The translations under genes and the position numbers were made by a program. A model generated the notes under the pieces. That model was not told the DNA's origin and did no database searches. It was given only the letters and a program-made list of their open reading frames with translations. Of a DNA stretch of 64,000 nucleotides, positions 1 through 10,700 are shown in pieces. Location: NCBI GenBank assembly GCA_033807775.1, contig CM066327.1, positions 95,254,295 to 95,318,294 on the forward strand, given 5' to 3'. This DNA is from Saussurea involucrata (lineage: Eukaryota; Streptophyta; Magnoliopsida; Asterales; Asteraceae). Each line of letters begins with the position of its first letter. The first letter of the stretch is position 1.

Positions 1-1
1 A

Positions 2-2842
2 ACTGCGCACGATCTTTGGAAAGAATTAGAAAGACAGTTGGAAGGGGGTGCTAAAACACAGAAGAACCGAAGGGCACAGTACATAAATGAATATCATGCA
101 TTTAGAGCCTCTGCAACAGAATCTCTGCAAACAACGTACGATAGGTTCAACTCTCTCATAAACAAATGTAGAAAGTCTGGCATTCACAGAACCTCGGAAG
201 AAAATAACGTCATGTTTCTAAAGAGTCTGAATGATGAGTGGCTTCAACTGTCTATGTCTTTACAAACAAACCAAGATCTAGACTCATGGACACTCTCTGA
301 TCTCTATGGAACACTAGCTGCACAAGAGCCTCAAATAGCACATGCTAAAACAATAGCCATTGCACCATACGCATTGGTTTGTAAATCAACAGAGGCTACA
401 GAGAGACCAAGAAATGAGAGAGCAACAGAGGAAAAGAAGAAGGAGAAAAAGAAGATAGTGATGGTTGATAGCGAAGAAGACGAGCTGATAGAGGAAGAAA
501 TAACTCTTGCGTCATTAGCTAAATCATTGGCTCTATTGACAAGAGAGTTCAGAGGTAACCAAAGAAATTTTGGAAATGACAGATATAGCAGAGACAACCA
601 GAGAGATAGAAGAGATGATGAAAGAAGAGAAGAATCAAGTGACCGACAGAGGTCAGACTACAGAAGTGACCGACAGAGGTCGAGCGACAGAAACTACAGA
701 GGAAATGACCGACAGAGGTCAGATGACAAGGTAGGCCACACACAAGAATGCTACAAATGTGGTAAGCCTGGTCATTATGCAAACGAATGCCGAACAGAGA
801 AAGGTGGAGACCAACAGAAGTCCGACGATCGAACTGGAAACACCTCCCAAGGTTGCTTCAACTGCGGCAAGTCAGGCCATTTCGCAAAAGATTGCAGAAG
901 TAGACAAAATCGCCCACAGAAGGACTCAACTTTTTACAAAAAGAAGGCTGAATACTATGCACAAAAAACCCTAATGGCGAACAAAGGGCATTCTGAAGCA
1001 AATAAGGAGGACTTCGAGTCAGACTCTACCTCTGATGATGAATTCACCACCAATGCCCTATTTTGTGGCATGGCAGAAGTCGACTCGGGCACTAACAATG
1101 AGGTATCCATTTCAAACTCTACCTCTTGTATTAAATATGTAGAAAATGATTCAGTTAGACTTAACATTGAACTGATTGAACTCAAAGAGATAAATGAAAG
1201 TATTCAGAAAAGACTCTCCTTTAATGAGAGAGAAGTAAGGCTTCTCACTCAAGAAAAAGCCAAAAAATTTGAAGAAAAGGAAAGAGTAGAAAAATATTGG
1301 AGCAAAAATGTAGATCCTTTAAAAAGGCAAATTTCTGAATTAACCTCTGCTTTAAAAGTCAAAACTAAAGAGCTTTCAGTTTCTAGGAGTGAAACAACTG
1401 ACATAAGAGCTATCAAATAATACTTTCAAAAAGAGAGAGAGGTACTTTGGCAAGATCTACTCAGAAGAGAGGTTTTACTTAAAAACTATAAAGATGCACA
1501 GAAGGTGTATGAGAAAGTAAACTCACAAATAGGAAGACGAGGTATAGGGTACGATGATATTACTCTAGGTGTTGAAGGGAAAAGATTTAAACCTCTGTCT
1601 TCTATGTTTGTGATAGGAAAAACAAATAAACCAATTTTTCCAAACATACTCTCTGTAAGTAAAAGGGTTAAAATCTCTGAAGAACCTCACTTGAGGAAAC
1701 ATACGAAGATGATCAATGTGTGGTTTGAAAACACAGATTCATCATCTTCAACCTCTGTCAATAGAGGAATCAAACCAAAGAAATATCTGAAAACACAAGA
1801 TCAGATTGGTATCTTTAAGTTTGGTAAACCAGAGACTCAAACACAGGTCGCTTTTGTCTGTATGATAGATGTCAAAAAGAAATTATCTGCAAAAGCTCCT
1901 GAGTTTAAACCCATCTTTTCAGAAGAAAATCTTAAAAGATCAATTGAAAAAGAAATTTTGGAAGTTTTGAAATCAAATGCTTTAGAAAATCTCTGTACAT
2001 CTTCTATAGATCAAATTCTCGCTGAAGAGATCTCATCTGAAACCTCTGCCATCTATGAAAGTTTTTCTACAGAGGAAGAAAACTCGTACGATACATGCTC
2101 AGAAAATCCATCCTCTGTCGAAAGAAATGACTCAACCTCTGTATATGAGGACGATTCATCCTCTGACGACTCAGAGACTGATTCTAAATCAGGGATAATT
2201 CACTGTGACACAGAGGATGTTAAATTCTCCTCTGATGTTCTTAACAGAACAATTTCTCCAAACGAGAAAATCACAGAGATACCTATCTGTCAAGATTTTC
2301 TAAAAATGTGTATACAAGTCAAAACCTCTACAGAGCTTGATAATTTGAAAAAGGCCTCTGAAAATCCTAAAAGCTCAAAATTTTCAAAACCTTTAAGGCC
2401 TGAAGCTAACAAATATCTTTCCTCTGTGACAGTGAAGACAGACGTTCACCACAGAAGAGACTCACAGAAGGCAGGACCTAAACAAGATTTTTGCAAAAAA
2501 CATTCTAGTATTCAAAGATCTTCTTGTAATAGGAAATCTAATGTTAAGAACGAATGTAATGCCTCTGTGACTCAGTTCAATGAATTCAATGAAAAGTTCA
2601 AACAAATCACGTCTCATATTAAATACTGTCATTGTTTTGATCTTATGTTCAGATTAAAAAATCACCTCTCAAGTCCAGATTGCTTACTCTCCACTAAAAT
2701 TCAAACTCCAAAGTCAAAACCTAGAGAGATACAATCTGATCTTTCTACAAAAGATAAAATGTATTTCAAGAATGCTAAGGCAAACTTGAAAAATTCTAAC
2801 AATATTGGACCCATATGGATATGGGTACCTAAGTCTCTGTGA
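2..2842 (+). pseudogene. gag: Element A gag plus coiled-coil linker, one internal stop, 5' end missing
   Basis: This is the capsid/nucleocapsid polyprotein that packages element RNA. The frame is open to the left window edge, so the true start is outside. Residues encoded up to about 420 match the copia-type gag polypeptide (UBN2-like) region. Two CCHC zinc knuckles follow at about 749-790 (CYKCGKPGHYANEC) and 855-896 (CFNCGKSGHFAKDC). Between the first domain and the knuckles lies an Arg/Asp/Ser-rich segment (540-730) built from short GACCGACAGAGGTC-like repeats. A Lys/Glu-rich coiled-coil segment follows (about 1150-1420). An in-frame TAA at 1418-1420 breaks the frame, which then reopens in the same frame through a Ser/Thr-rich linker to the TGA at 2840-2842, preceded by the WVPKSL ending also seen in the other elements. 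Pol follows in another frame. Confidence 0.85.
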
Positions 2843-2853
2843 TTGTCTTACAG
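2843..2853 (+). promoter_or_regulatory. Acceptor-like pyrimidine tract plus CAG at the gag/pol junction of element A
   Basis: Directly after the gag stop (2840-2842) comes TTGTCTTACAG, and the pol reading frame resumes exactly after the CAG (phase 0). Equivalent sequence occurs at the same place in B-plus (28073-28090), B-minus (16239-16255), E (31746-31757) and most array copies. It looks like a plant 3' splice site, but no transcript evidence is available here. Confidence 0.35.
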
Positions 2854-5800
2854 AAGCGGTATGTGCCAATTTGGTATCTTGACTCCGGATGCTCAAGGCA
2901 CATGACTGGCGACAGAAGTTTACTATCCACGTACAAAGAAACACACGATGGTGGATCTGTAACTTTTGGAGACAACAAGAAGGGACACATCAAAGGCTAT
3001 GGAGTCGTACAGAAGGAAAACGTCTCTGTATACAAAGTTGCATATGTGAATGGCCTTAAACATAACCTACTCAGTGTAAGTCAACTCTGTGATACAGGAT
3101 TTGATGTCTTGTTCAAAAGGACTTTCTGCTCTATGCAAAGTGAAGACACAGGAATGGAACTTCTGTGAGCCGAAAGAAAAGGTGATCTGTATCTGATGAA
3201 CTTTTGTTCAACAACCAAGGACAAAGTTTGCCGTGTAGCTTGCGAAAGTAAAGAATCCTGGTTATGGCATAACAGGTTCTGTCACTTGAACTTTCACACC
3301 TTGGATAAACTGGTCAAACTAGATCTAGTTAAAGGTTTGCCTAATGTTAAATTTAATAAGCATCACTTGTGTTCTGCCTGTGAAATGGGAAAACTCAGAA
3401 GAGCTTCCCACAGAGGCAAAACAGATGTGTCTTGCACTAGGCCTCTGTACATGCTTCATGTCGACCTCTGCGGTCCCATTGCCATACAGAGCCTAGGTGG
3501 CAAGAAATATATACTTGTCTTAATTGATGAGTATTCGCGCTTCACATGGGTTGAATTTGTTCGAAAGAAATCGGATGTTCCAATCATCTTGATTAATCTA
3601 ATGAAAAGAATCCAAGTTCTTTATGAATGCAGAATACAGAAGTTAAGAAGTGACAATGGCACAGAATTTAAAAACTCTGTCATTGAAGCCTATCTTTCTA
3701 CAGAAGGAATATCACAGAACTTCTCTGCCGCACGCACTCCACAGCAGAATGGCGTAGTCGAAAGGAAGAATCGAACGCTCGTGGAGGCCGCAAGAACTAT
3801 GCTATCAGCATACGGATTACCGATGAACTTTTGGGCAGAAGCAATTTCTACAGCTTGTTACACACAGAATCGGTCAACCATTGTGAAAAGACACACCAAG
3901 ACTCCTTACGAACTGATCAACAAAAGGCGGCCAAACATCAAGTTTTTCCATGTGTTTGGATGTAAATGCTTTGTTTTAAACGACAGAGATTCAAGAGGAA
4001 AGTTTGAAGTAAAAGCTGACGAAGGAAAATTCATTGGATACTCTGCCACTTCCAAAGCCTACAGAGTATACCTTACAAGATCTCGCAAAATCGTAGAAAG
4101 TATCAATGTTTCTTTTGATGATTCTTTCCAAATGACTTCTGAGCAAATCCGTTCAGAACTCGAACTTAAAAGAGAAACCTCTGGCATCTCGCAAACGAAA
4201 GAAGACTTAAATCTTCTATTTTTAGAGATGTTCCACGATGACATTGATCCTTCTGTTGGAACCATCAGAGTTTCTGAAGAACTATCCTCTGTTGGACAAA
4301 ATCCCACAGGTATGACTCTAACTGGTCCAAATAATGCTTCATCTTCTTCTATAAACACTACAGATGCAAATGCCGTAGAAGAAAATGCAGAAGATGAAAC
4401 ATCAAGAAAAACGACCACAGAAGCTGCTGAAAAACAAACTCCACAATCCACAGAAGAACCAATTACAGAGGTAATTGAGGACCAAGACTATACGTCCTCA
4501 GAGGAACAAACTCCACCACCACTCATACCAATCATTCCACAAATGGTAGAATCTTCTACCAAGGTAAGAAGAACGACATAGGCTATACAAGAAGAAGATC
4601 CACAAGAAGCTTCTGAAGAAAGGTTCGATGACATTGATGACCATCTTCCTCGCACCACTCAGTGGACAAAAAGCCATCCTCCAAGCCAAATAATCGGAGA
4701 ACCTTCTGACTCAGTAAAAACCAAGTCTGCCACTGCTAATTTTTGTTTCTTTACAAATTTTATTAGTGTGATAGAACCAAAGAAGATTTCTGAAGCACTA
4801 GATGACCCAAACTGGATAGACGCCATGCAAGAAGAACTTCTGTAGTTTGAGCGTAACAGAGTATGGACTTTAGTACCGCTGCCACGAGGGAAACAGGCCA
4901 TTGGGACTAAGTGGGTCTACAGAAATAAGAAGGATGAAGATGGAGTGATCATCAGAAACAAAGCACGATTGGTGGCCGAAGGTTATAGACAAGAAGAAGG
5001 CATAGATTACGATGAGACTTTTGCTCCTATCGCACGGCTCGAAGCAATAAGAATATTCTTAGCCTTCGCAGCCCACCGAGGTTTTAAAGTCTATCAGATG
5101 GACGTAAAATCAGCTTTTCTCAACGGTGAAATCCAAGAAGAGGTTTACGTAAATCAGCCACCAGGGTTTGAAAGCTCAAAGTTCCCAAGGCATGTATACT
5201 ACATTGAAAAGGCTCTGTACGGACTGAAACAGGCTTCAAGAGCATGGTACGAACGACTTTCTACCTTTCTTCTAGTAAATGGCTACAACAGAGGTACAAC
5301 AGATACTACCTTATTCTATAAACGTAAAAACAGTGAAATAATGCTTGTACAAATCTATGTGGACGACATAATTTTTGGGTCTTCAACCCCAGAAGAGTGC
5401 AAAAGTTTTGAAAAACTCATGCAGAGTGAGTTTGAAATGAGTATGATGGGAGAACTAACATTCTTCCTCGGACTCCAAGTCAAACAAACATCAGAGGGAA
5501 TTTTTATAAATCAGGCCAAATATGTCTCTGACATTCTTTTCAAGTATAGCCTCTCTGATACCTCTGCAATGAAAACACCAATGGCCACTGGAAATAAGTT
5601 ATCCTTAGATCCAGATGGCATCTCTGTAGAATGCACTCTCTACAGAGGCATGATTGGATCTTTGTTATACTTAACTGCAAGCAGACCTGACATTATGCAT
5701 GCCACATGTCTTTGTGCACGTTATCAAGCTAATCCAAAGAAATCACACTATGATGCTGTGAAAAGAATCTTTAGATATCTAAAGGGGACCAAAAATCTCG

Positions 5801-6300
5801 GTCTCTGGTATCCACAGAACTCTGGTTTTAGTCTTAAAGCTTATACACATTCAGACTATGGAGGGTGCATGCTCGACAGAAAGAGTACCTCTGGGAGTTG
5901 TCAATTCCTAGGTGGTAAACTAGTCAGTTGGACCTCCAAAAAGCAAAATTGTGTCTCAACATCCACTGCAGAAGCTGAATACGTTGCTGCTGCTAGCTGT
6001 TGTTCTCAGGTTCTATGGATGAAGACTCAGCTAAAAGACTACGGCCACATCCTATTCAAAATACCTATCTTCTGTGATTCCAAGAGTGTCATTGCTATCT
6101 CTGCCAATCCTGTGCAACACTCAAAAACCAAGCATATCGATATAAGGTACCATTTCTTGAAACATCATGTTGAATACGATACAACCGAAATGCATTTCGT
6201 GCCCACAGAATACCAACTCGCGGACTTATTCACCAAAGCTTTAGACGAGAAAAGATTCAATTTCTTGGTGGGTAAGTTAGGAATGATCAATATGACGTAA
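2854..6300 (+). pseudogene. pol: Element A pol: protease, integrase, reverse transcriptase, RNase H; three internal stops
   Basis: This is the polyprotein that matures gag, copies RNA to DNA and integrates the product. The aspartic protease motif LDSG is at about 2878-2889 within WYLDSGCSRHMTGD. The GAG-pre-integrase zinc-binding region (WHNRFCHLNFH ... CSACEMGK) lies at about 3262-3400. The integrase core has its catalytic Asp in HVDLCGP (about 3460), its second Asp in RSDNGTEF (about 3648) and its Glu in NGVVERKNRT (about 3750-3780). A variable Ser/Thr/Glu-rich stretch (4130-4690) precedes the RVT_2 reverse transcriptase, with YVDDIIFG at about 5357. The RNase H region includes STAEAEYVAAASCC and ends with ADLFTKALDEKRFNFL before the TAA at 6298-6300. 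All parts share one frame, interrupted only by TGA 3166-3168, TAG 4579-4581 and TAG 4843-4845. No frameshift is evident inside pol. Confidence 0.93.
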
Positions 6301-7455
6301 AAATCCTCTGTAAGTATAGCTTTATCTTCTGTAAATATGTATATATTTCTAATTATGTTTGCTTTAATTAACTTATTTCTGTATGTAAGTTCTCAATCTT
6401 AAATAGTTCTTAAAATCACAGAGCTTCTGTAAGTCTACTCAGAACCTCTGACAACCCTTACAGAACCCCTGGAAAATATGACCTATGTTCTATGCAAAAC
6501 TTATCATTCTTTGATCCAAGCATAGGTCAAGGGGGAGCAAAAGGAAAATTCCTGATCTACAGAGGTGATTAGATCAAGGGGGAGCAAAAAGGGATCCTGA
6601 AATGATCTACAGAGGTAAAACTTTCAAGGGAAAGCCAAAGAAGAATGTCAATGAATCTATATCGACAGAAGTCATACATCACTGCCGAGAAAAGAAGAAC
6701 CAAAAGGTATGTCTCTCGCACAAAAGGTTTTTGAAAACAGTTTTCTAGGACACAAATTGTCAAATATGTCCTAAATATACTGTGGATAACATTTCAAAAA
6801 TCAAAAGATCAAAAAGTTTCATAAAAATTGAGTTATGAGAAATTTATGGTCATAGAGCTTCTGCTGAGCTCAACAGAAGCTCTGCCAGAAATATGCTCTG
6901 AGATCGCAACTTTAACCTCTATCGATCTTTTGGAATGTTATCTCAGAAACCAAACAGACTCACCATGACCTTCTCCAACAAAACTTTTTCCATAACAATT
7001 TTTTTTCGGACACCAACTTTCAAATATGTCCGAAAAATATCTCTTAAAACAGATCAAAAATTGGATGATCAGAAAAGTTAATAGAATTTTCGTTATGAGA
7101 TTTTTTCCCTCATAGAGCTTCTGCTGGCCCTCCCAGAGCTTCTGCAAGTTCCAACAGAGCCACAAAACCTCTGCGAGTAAAAACTCTTGACTAAAAATCC
7201 TATTTGATCCTCTCCAATGCCTTTACAAAACATTTTGGTTAAAAAGGAACCCCACAGAAGTCATGATAACAATGAGATATATGAGAAAGGGATACACATC
7301 AAAGATTTTCAAAATCACAGAACTTCTGTAAACTACAGAAGTTCTGTCAATCTGTTACTTGGGCATTTCTGTAGTAATAACGGTTACTTTTACTGAAAGT
7401 GAATTACATGTGGCTAAGAATAACCCCACGCGCCTAGCATTAATGGGCCGCGCAC
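6301..7455 (+). other. Noncoding spacer between pol and the extra ORF of element A
   Basis: No convincing coding frame is present. Two purine tracts of the form CAAGGGGGAGCAAAA occur near 6530 and 6575, resembling the element's own polypurine tract; Sirevirus 3' regions are known for several such tracts. Two diverged copies of a block of about 150 bp lie at roughly 6722-6870 and 6977-7130, each ending in CATAGAGCTTCTGCTG. A perfect 14-bp inverted repeat with a 3-base loop is at 7317-7347. Copies of ACAGAGG, CTTCTGT and related motifs are frequent. Confidence 0.7.
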
Positions 7456-7712
7456 GACGTCTTGTCATCCTCTGACATGGCCTACGTGTCCCATTTTCAA
7501 TGGGCGTACATGGAACGTTTTCTGTGGAAAGTTGAACCCGCCGTTCTAACTTGAGTTCGGATTCCAAATTTTAATCCATTACCATATATTTTACTCTTTC
7601 GAATTCTACCGTTTTACCCTCCTATAAAAACCAAGCTTACCCTCTCATAAACTTTTTACAAACTCTCATTCTTCTCCGGCGAAACCTGCAAATTTCTTAT
7701 TCTCAGTACCAA
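7456..7712 (+). promoter_or_regulatory. Putative internal promoter and 5' leader of the element A extra ORF
   Basis: In order there are GACGTC (7456-7461), the G-box/ABRE-like ACGTGTCC (7484-7491), a TATA box TATAAAAA (7623-7630) and an ATG at 7713, about 90 bp below the TATA. The pyrimidine-rich stretch between TATA and ATG looks like a plant 5' leader. B-plus has the same order of elements before its own MASS-starting ORF (37616-38298). This is inference from motif order; no transcription data are available. Confidence 0.45.
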
Positions 7713-10700
7713 ATGGCTTCATCTTCTCAAGCTATCTCCCCTACACACTCTCCGGCGACCTCACCTGCTCATTCTGAACATTCAGAAAACCCCAACCCTG
7801 CCCAAAACATTGAACTAGAAGATTCCGGTGATTAAGCAGACTTTGCTCCAACCACACATCTTCAAAACTTCATAGCAAAGGATCATTTCGAAAAAGTACT
7901 ACCAATCAAATCCAACAATTGCTATTTGGTTCCCTCACCCACTGCTTTCGGCGAAGCCCATGCCATTCTTCTAAACATAATGGAAAATCATATCCTCTTC
8001 CCTTTACTCTCAAGAACCCCAAAGAAAATTCCAGTAAGATATCTGAACCAGTTTTGGCAAAGTTGCCGATTTGATAAAGATGATTCTCTTATCAAAGGAT
8101 ACATTTCAAGACCCGACAAATCTGAGCATCTGGAAATCAAGTTCAATAGAACAATGTTCTCACTTGAATTCAACCTACCAACAAGGGGTCTTCTTGGATT
8201 AAAGAAGTACGCAGAGCAACCAACAGACGACGAGATCTGTCATTTCCTAGAAATGCTTGGGTACAACACACCACTGAGGAAGAGAAATGACTTCTGCAGA
8301 GGCAGATTACCACCTCTGTGGAACACCTTGTTCTCAATTCTTAACAGATGTCTGACAGGGAAGATAGGCAGTATTGACCAGAGCTCACATCAGATATTAA
8401 CCATCATGTATGGGGTTTACTATGATCTCCCACTGGATTACGCGACCATAATGATGCAAGAGATCATTAACACCATCGACAGAAAGAACAACACAAGAAG
8501 GGTCAAAGAGAACGATCCTAAGTTTCTACCACCTCTGCAATTCCAAAGAATACTGGGAGTCTTGTTCGAACCTCTGTTGCTAATACAGAAATGGCCAATG
8601 GAAGGGCCAACTCCCAAACAGTTCCCAATGAGCAAAAATATTCCCACTGATCATGTAGATGGCTACACACACTGCAGACCTTTGTCAAAGAAACTTCTGA
8701 AGTATGCCTCGAATAAAACCCTTAAGAAAGAGTATATACGCGATCATAGAACTCCTAAACCGAGTCCTATGACACCCCCGCGTTTAGGTGTCCCCCTAGG
8801 AACAATGATTGCAGAACCTCTTTCCACTCAAGAAGAAAAAGATAACAAATTAGCAAAACACATGGCTATTAAACTTAGCTTCATAGCCAAACGTGCAGAG
8901 CTCATGGGAAAGAAGTCCTCTTCAAAATCTTCAAAATCAAAAAGGAGGAAAACTGCAGAAGGTACCTCTACAAGCGCTGCAGAAGATCAACCTTCACCTC
9001 CTCATGCCACAGAAATTGGCTCCTCTGCTCCTCCCTCTTCTTCAAAACAGAAGAAGAAAAGAAAATCAAAAACCACAGAGGAAGGGGCACCAAAACCTAA
9101 GAGGAGGAAAACCAAAAAGAAGCATGGTAAAACACTTGAGAAATTGGTTACCATAGAAGAGGAAGCAATCGCAGAAGAAAGAACTGCAGAAGAAGAAGAT
9201 GCAGAAGAAGAAATGACAGAAGAGGGATATCAATCGCCCCATCAATCCCCAGATCGATTTGCTCACCAAGGAAACATTAACGATTTCCTACAGAACCCCG
9301 ACATTGCCAACACTTTAAATACAGCGGGGTGGACGGCACAACCTCTCGACCACCATTCCCCAGAAGAACAATACTTCTCTATTTCTGGCATTGACACACA
9401 TCTGCAAGAAGATGATCAAACACCCAGAGATCAATCAGTTGAGACACCTATTATTCTACAGAACCCCTTCATTCAGCAAGGATTGGACGTTCACAGAAGG
9501 AGTCCAAGCCCAGCTTCAGAAGAAATAGGACAAACAGAAGCTCAGTGGAATAGAGATGAATTAACAGAGACAATAATAGAGGTCTCAGAGGTAGATTCAG
9601 ACGAAGAAGAAGCTGTCTGGATACGGAAAGGTCTCTATCATCCACACGTCATGAGGTTATACGGCTCTCATCAAATGTATGACTTCTTAGGCACACAGCA
9701 AGGAACTTCAACAGAAGATAGAGAAGAAGCTCCAAGCCATCGGATATCTACAAAAGCTGAAAAGATAGACAATGATGTAGTGCTTGGATGCTTAACAGCA
9801 GAGGAAACAAGAAAAGATGCCTGGATTAACAGAGGTACACAACCAAAACCAACTCCCAGTGCAACCCACACATCTAACTCCGCAGGTCTAGCTGCAGAAG
9901 GAGTTATTGAAATAGAGCAGCACAGCTCGATCCAAACCCAACCCAACCAGCCAGAAGTCACTCTTTCGACTTCTGCGCCCACAAAAACCGGGGAATCCAT
10001 TCCTAGGGAGTCTCCTCAAAGAGACTCACCTATAGTTCGTGATCAATCGCCCCAGATCACACTAGAACACCCTACAGAGGAATTCGTTTCCTCTGCCACG
10101 CACGAAATAGAGCCAACCCTTCTTTCAGAGAGAAGTAGTAAGCACAACGACGAAGAGACTCTAAACAAGTCTCCGAGTCAACAGAAGGATAATCTAGTAC
10201 CCACCTCTGAAGTGGATCTAGACAATGTCGTTCACAGAACTTCTGTAGAGTTTGAAGCACTAGATGCTTCTGCTCGAAGATCAGATGGAAATCTTTCCAC
10301 CCACAACGTACAAACAAGGGTGAACGAAGGTGTCCCAAGAGCAGGGACTCACTCTAGAGAGGAATGTGTTCCTCCAGAGGTTACACCAGGGACACAAGTA
10401 TCAAGGGATGAGTTCCAAACCCTTGTCACCTCTGTGAACCAAACCATGAAAGAGTTGCAAAGCTCTTTCACATCTTTTGCAGAGAAAACATCAACGGCCA
10501 TGCTGAATCTGAACACCAAAATGGACAATCTGTCCACAGAGGTGAAAACAGCCATCACAGAGATGAAATCTTCTGCGCAAACAACTGCAACAACTACAGC
10601 CACTTCTGCTGCTACAGATTTTGGAATTACCGCAACTTCTGCATTCAAGGAACCAGTAAAACATTTCCTTGAACAAATGAACAAGCAATCCAACAAATCG

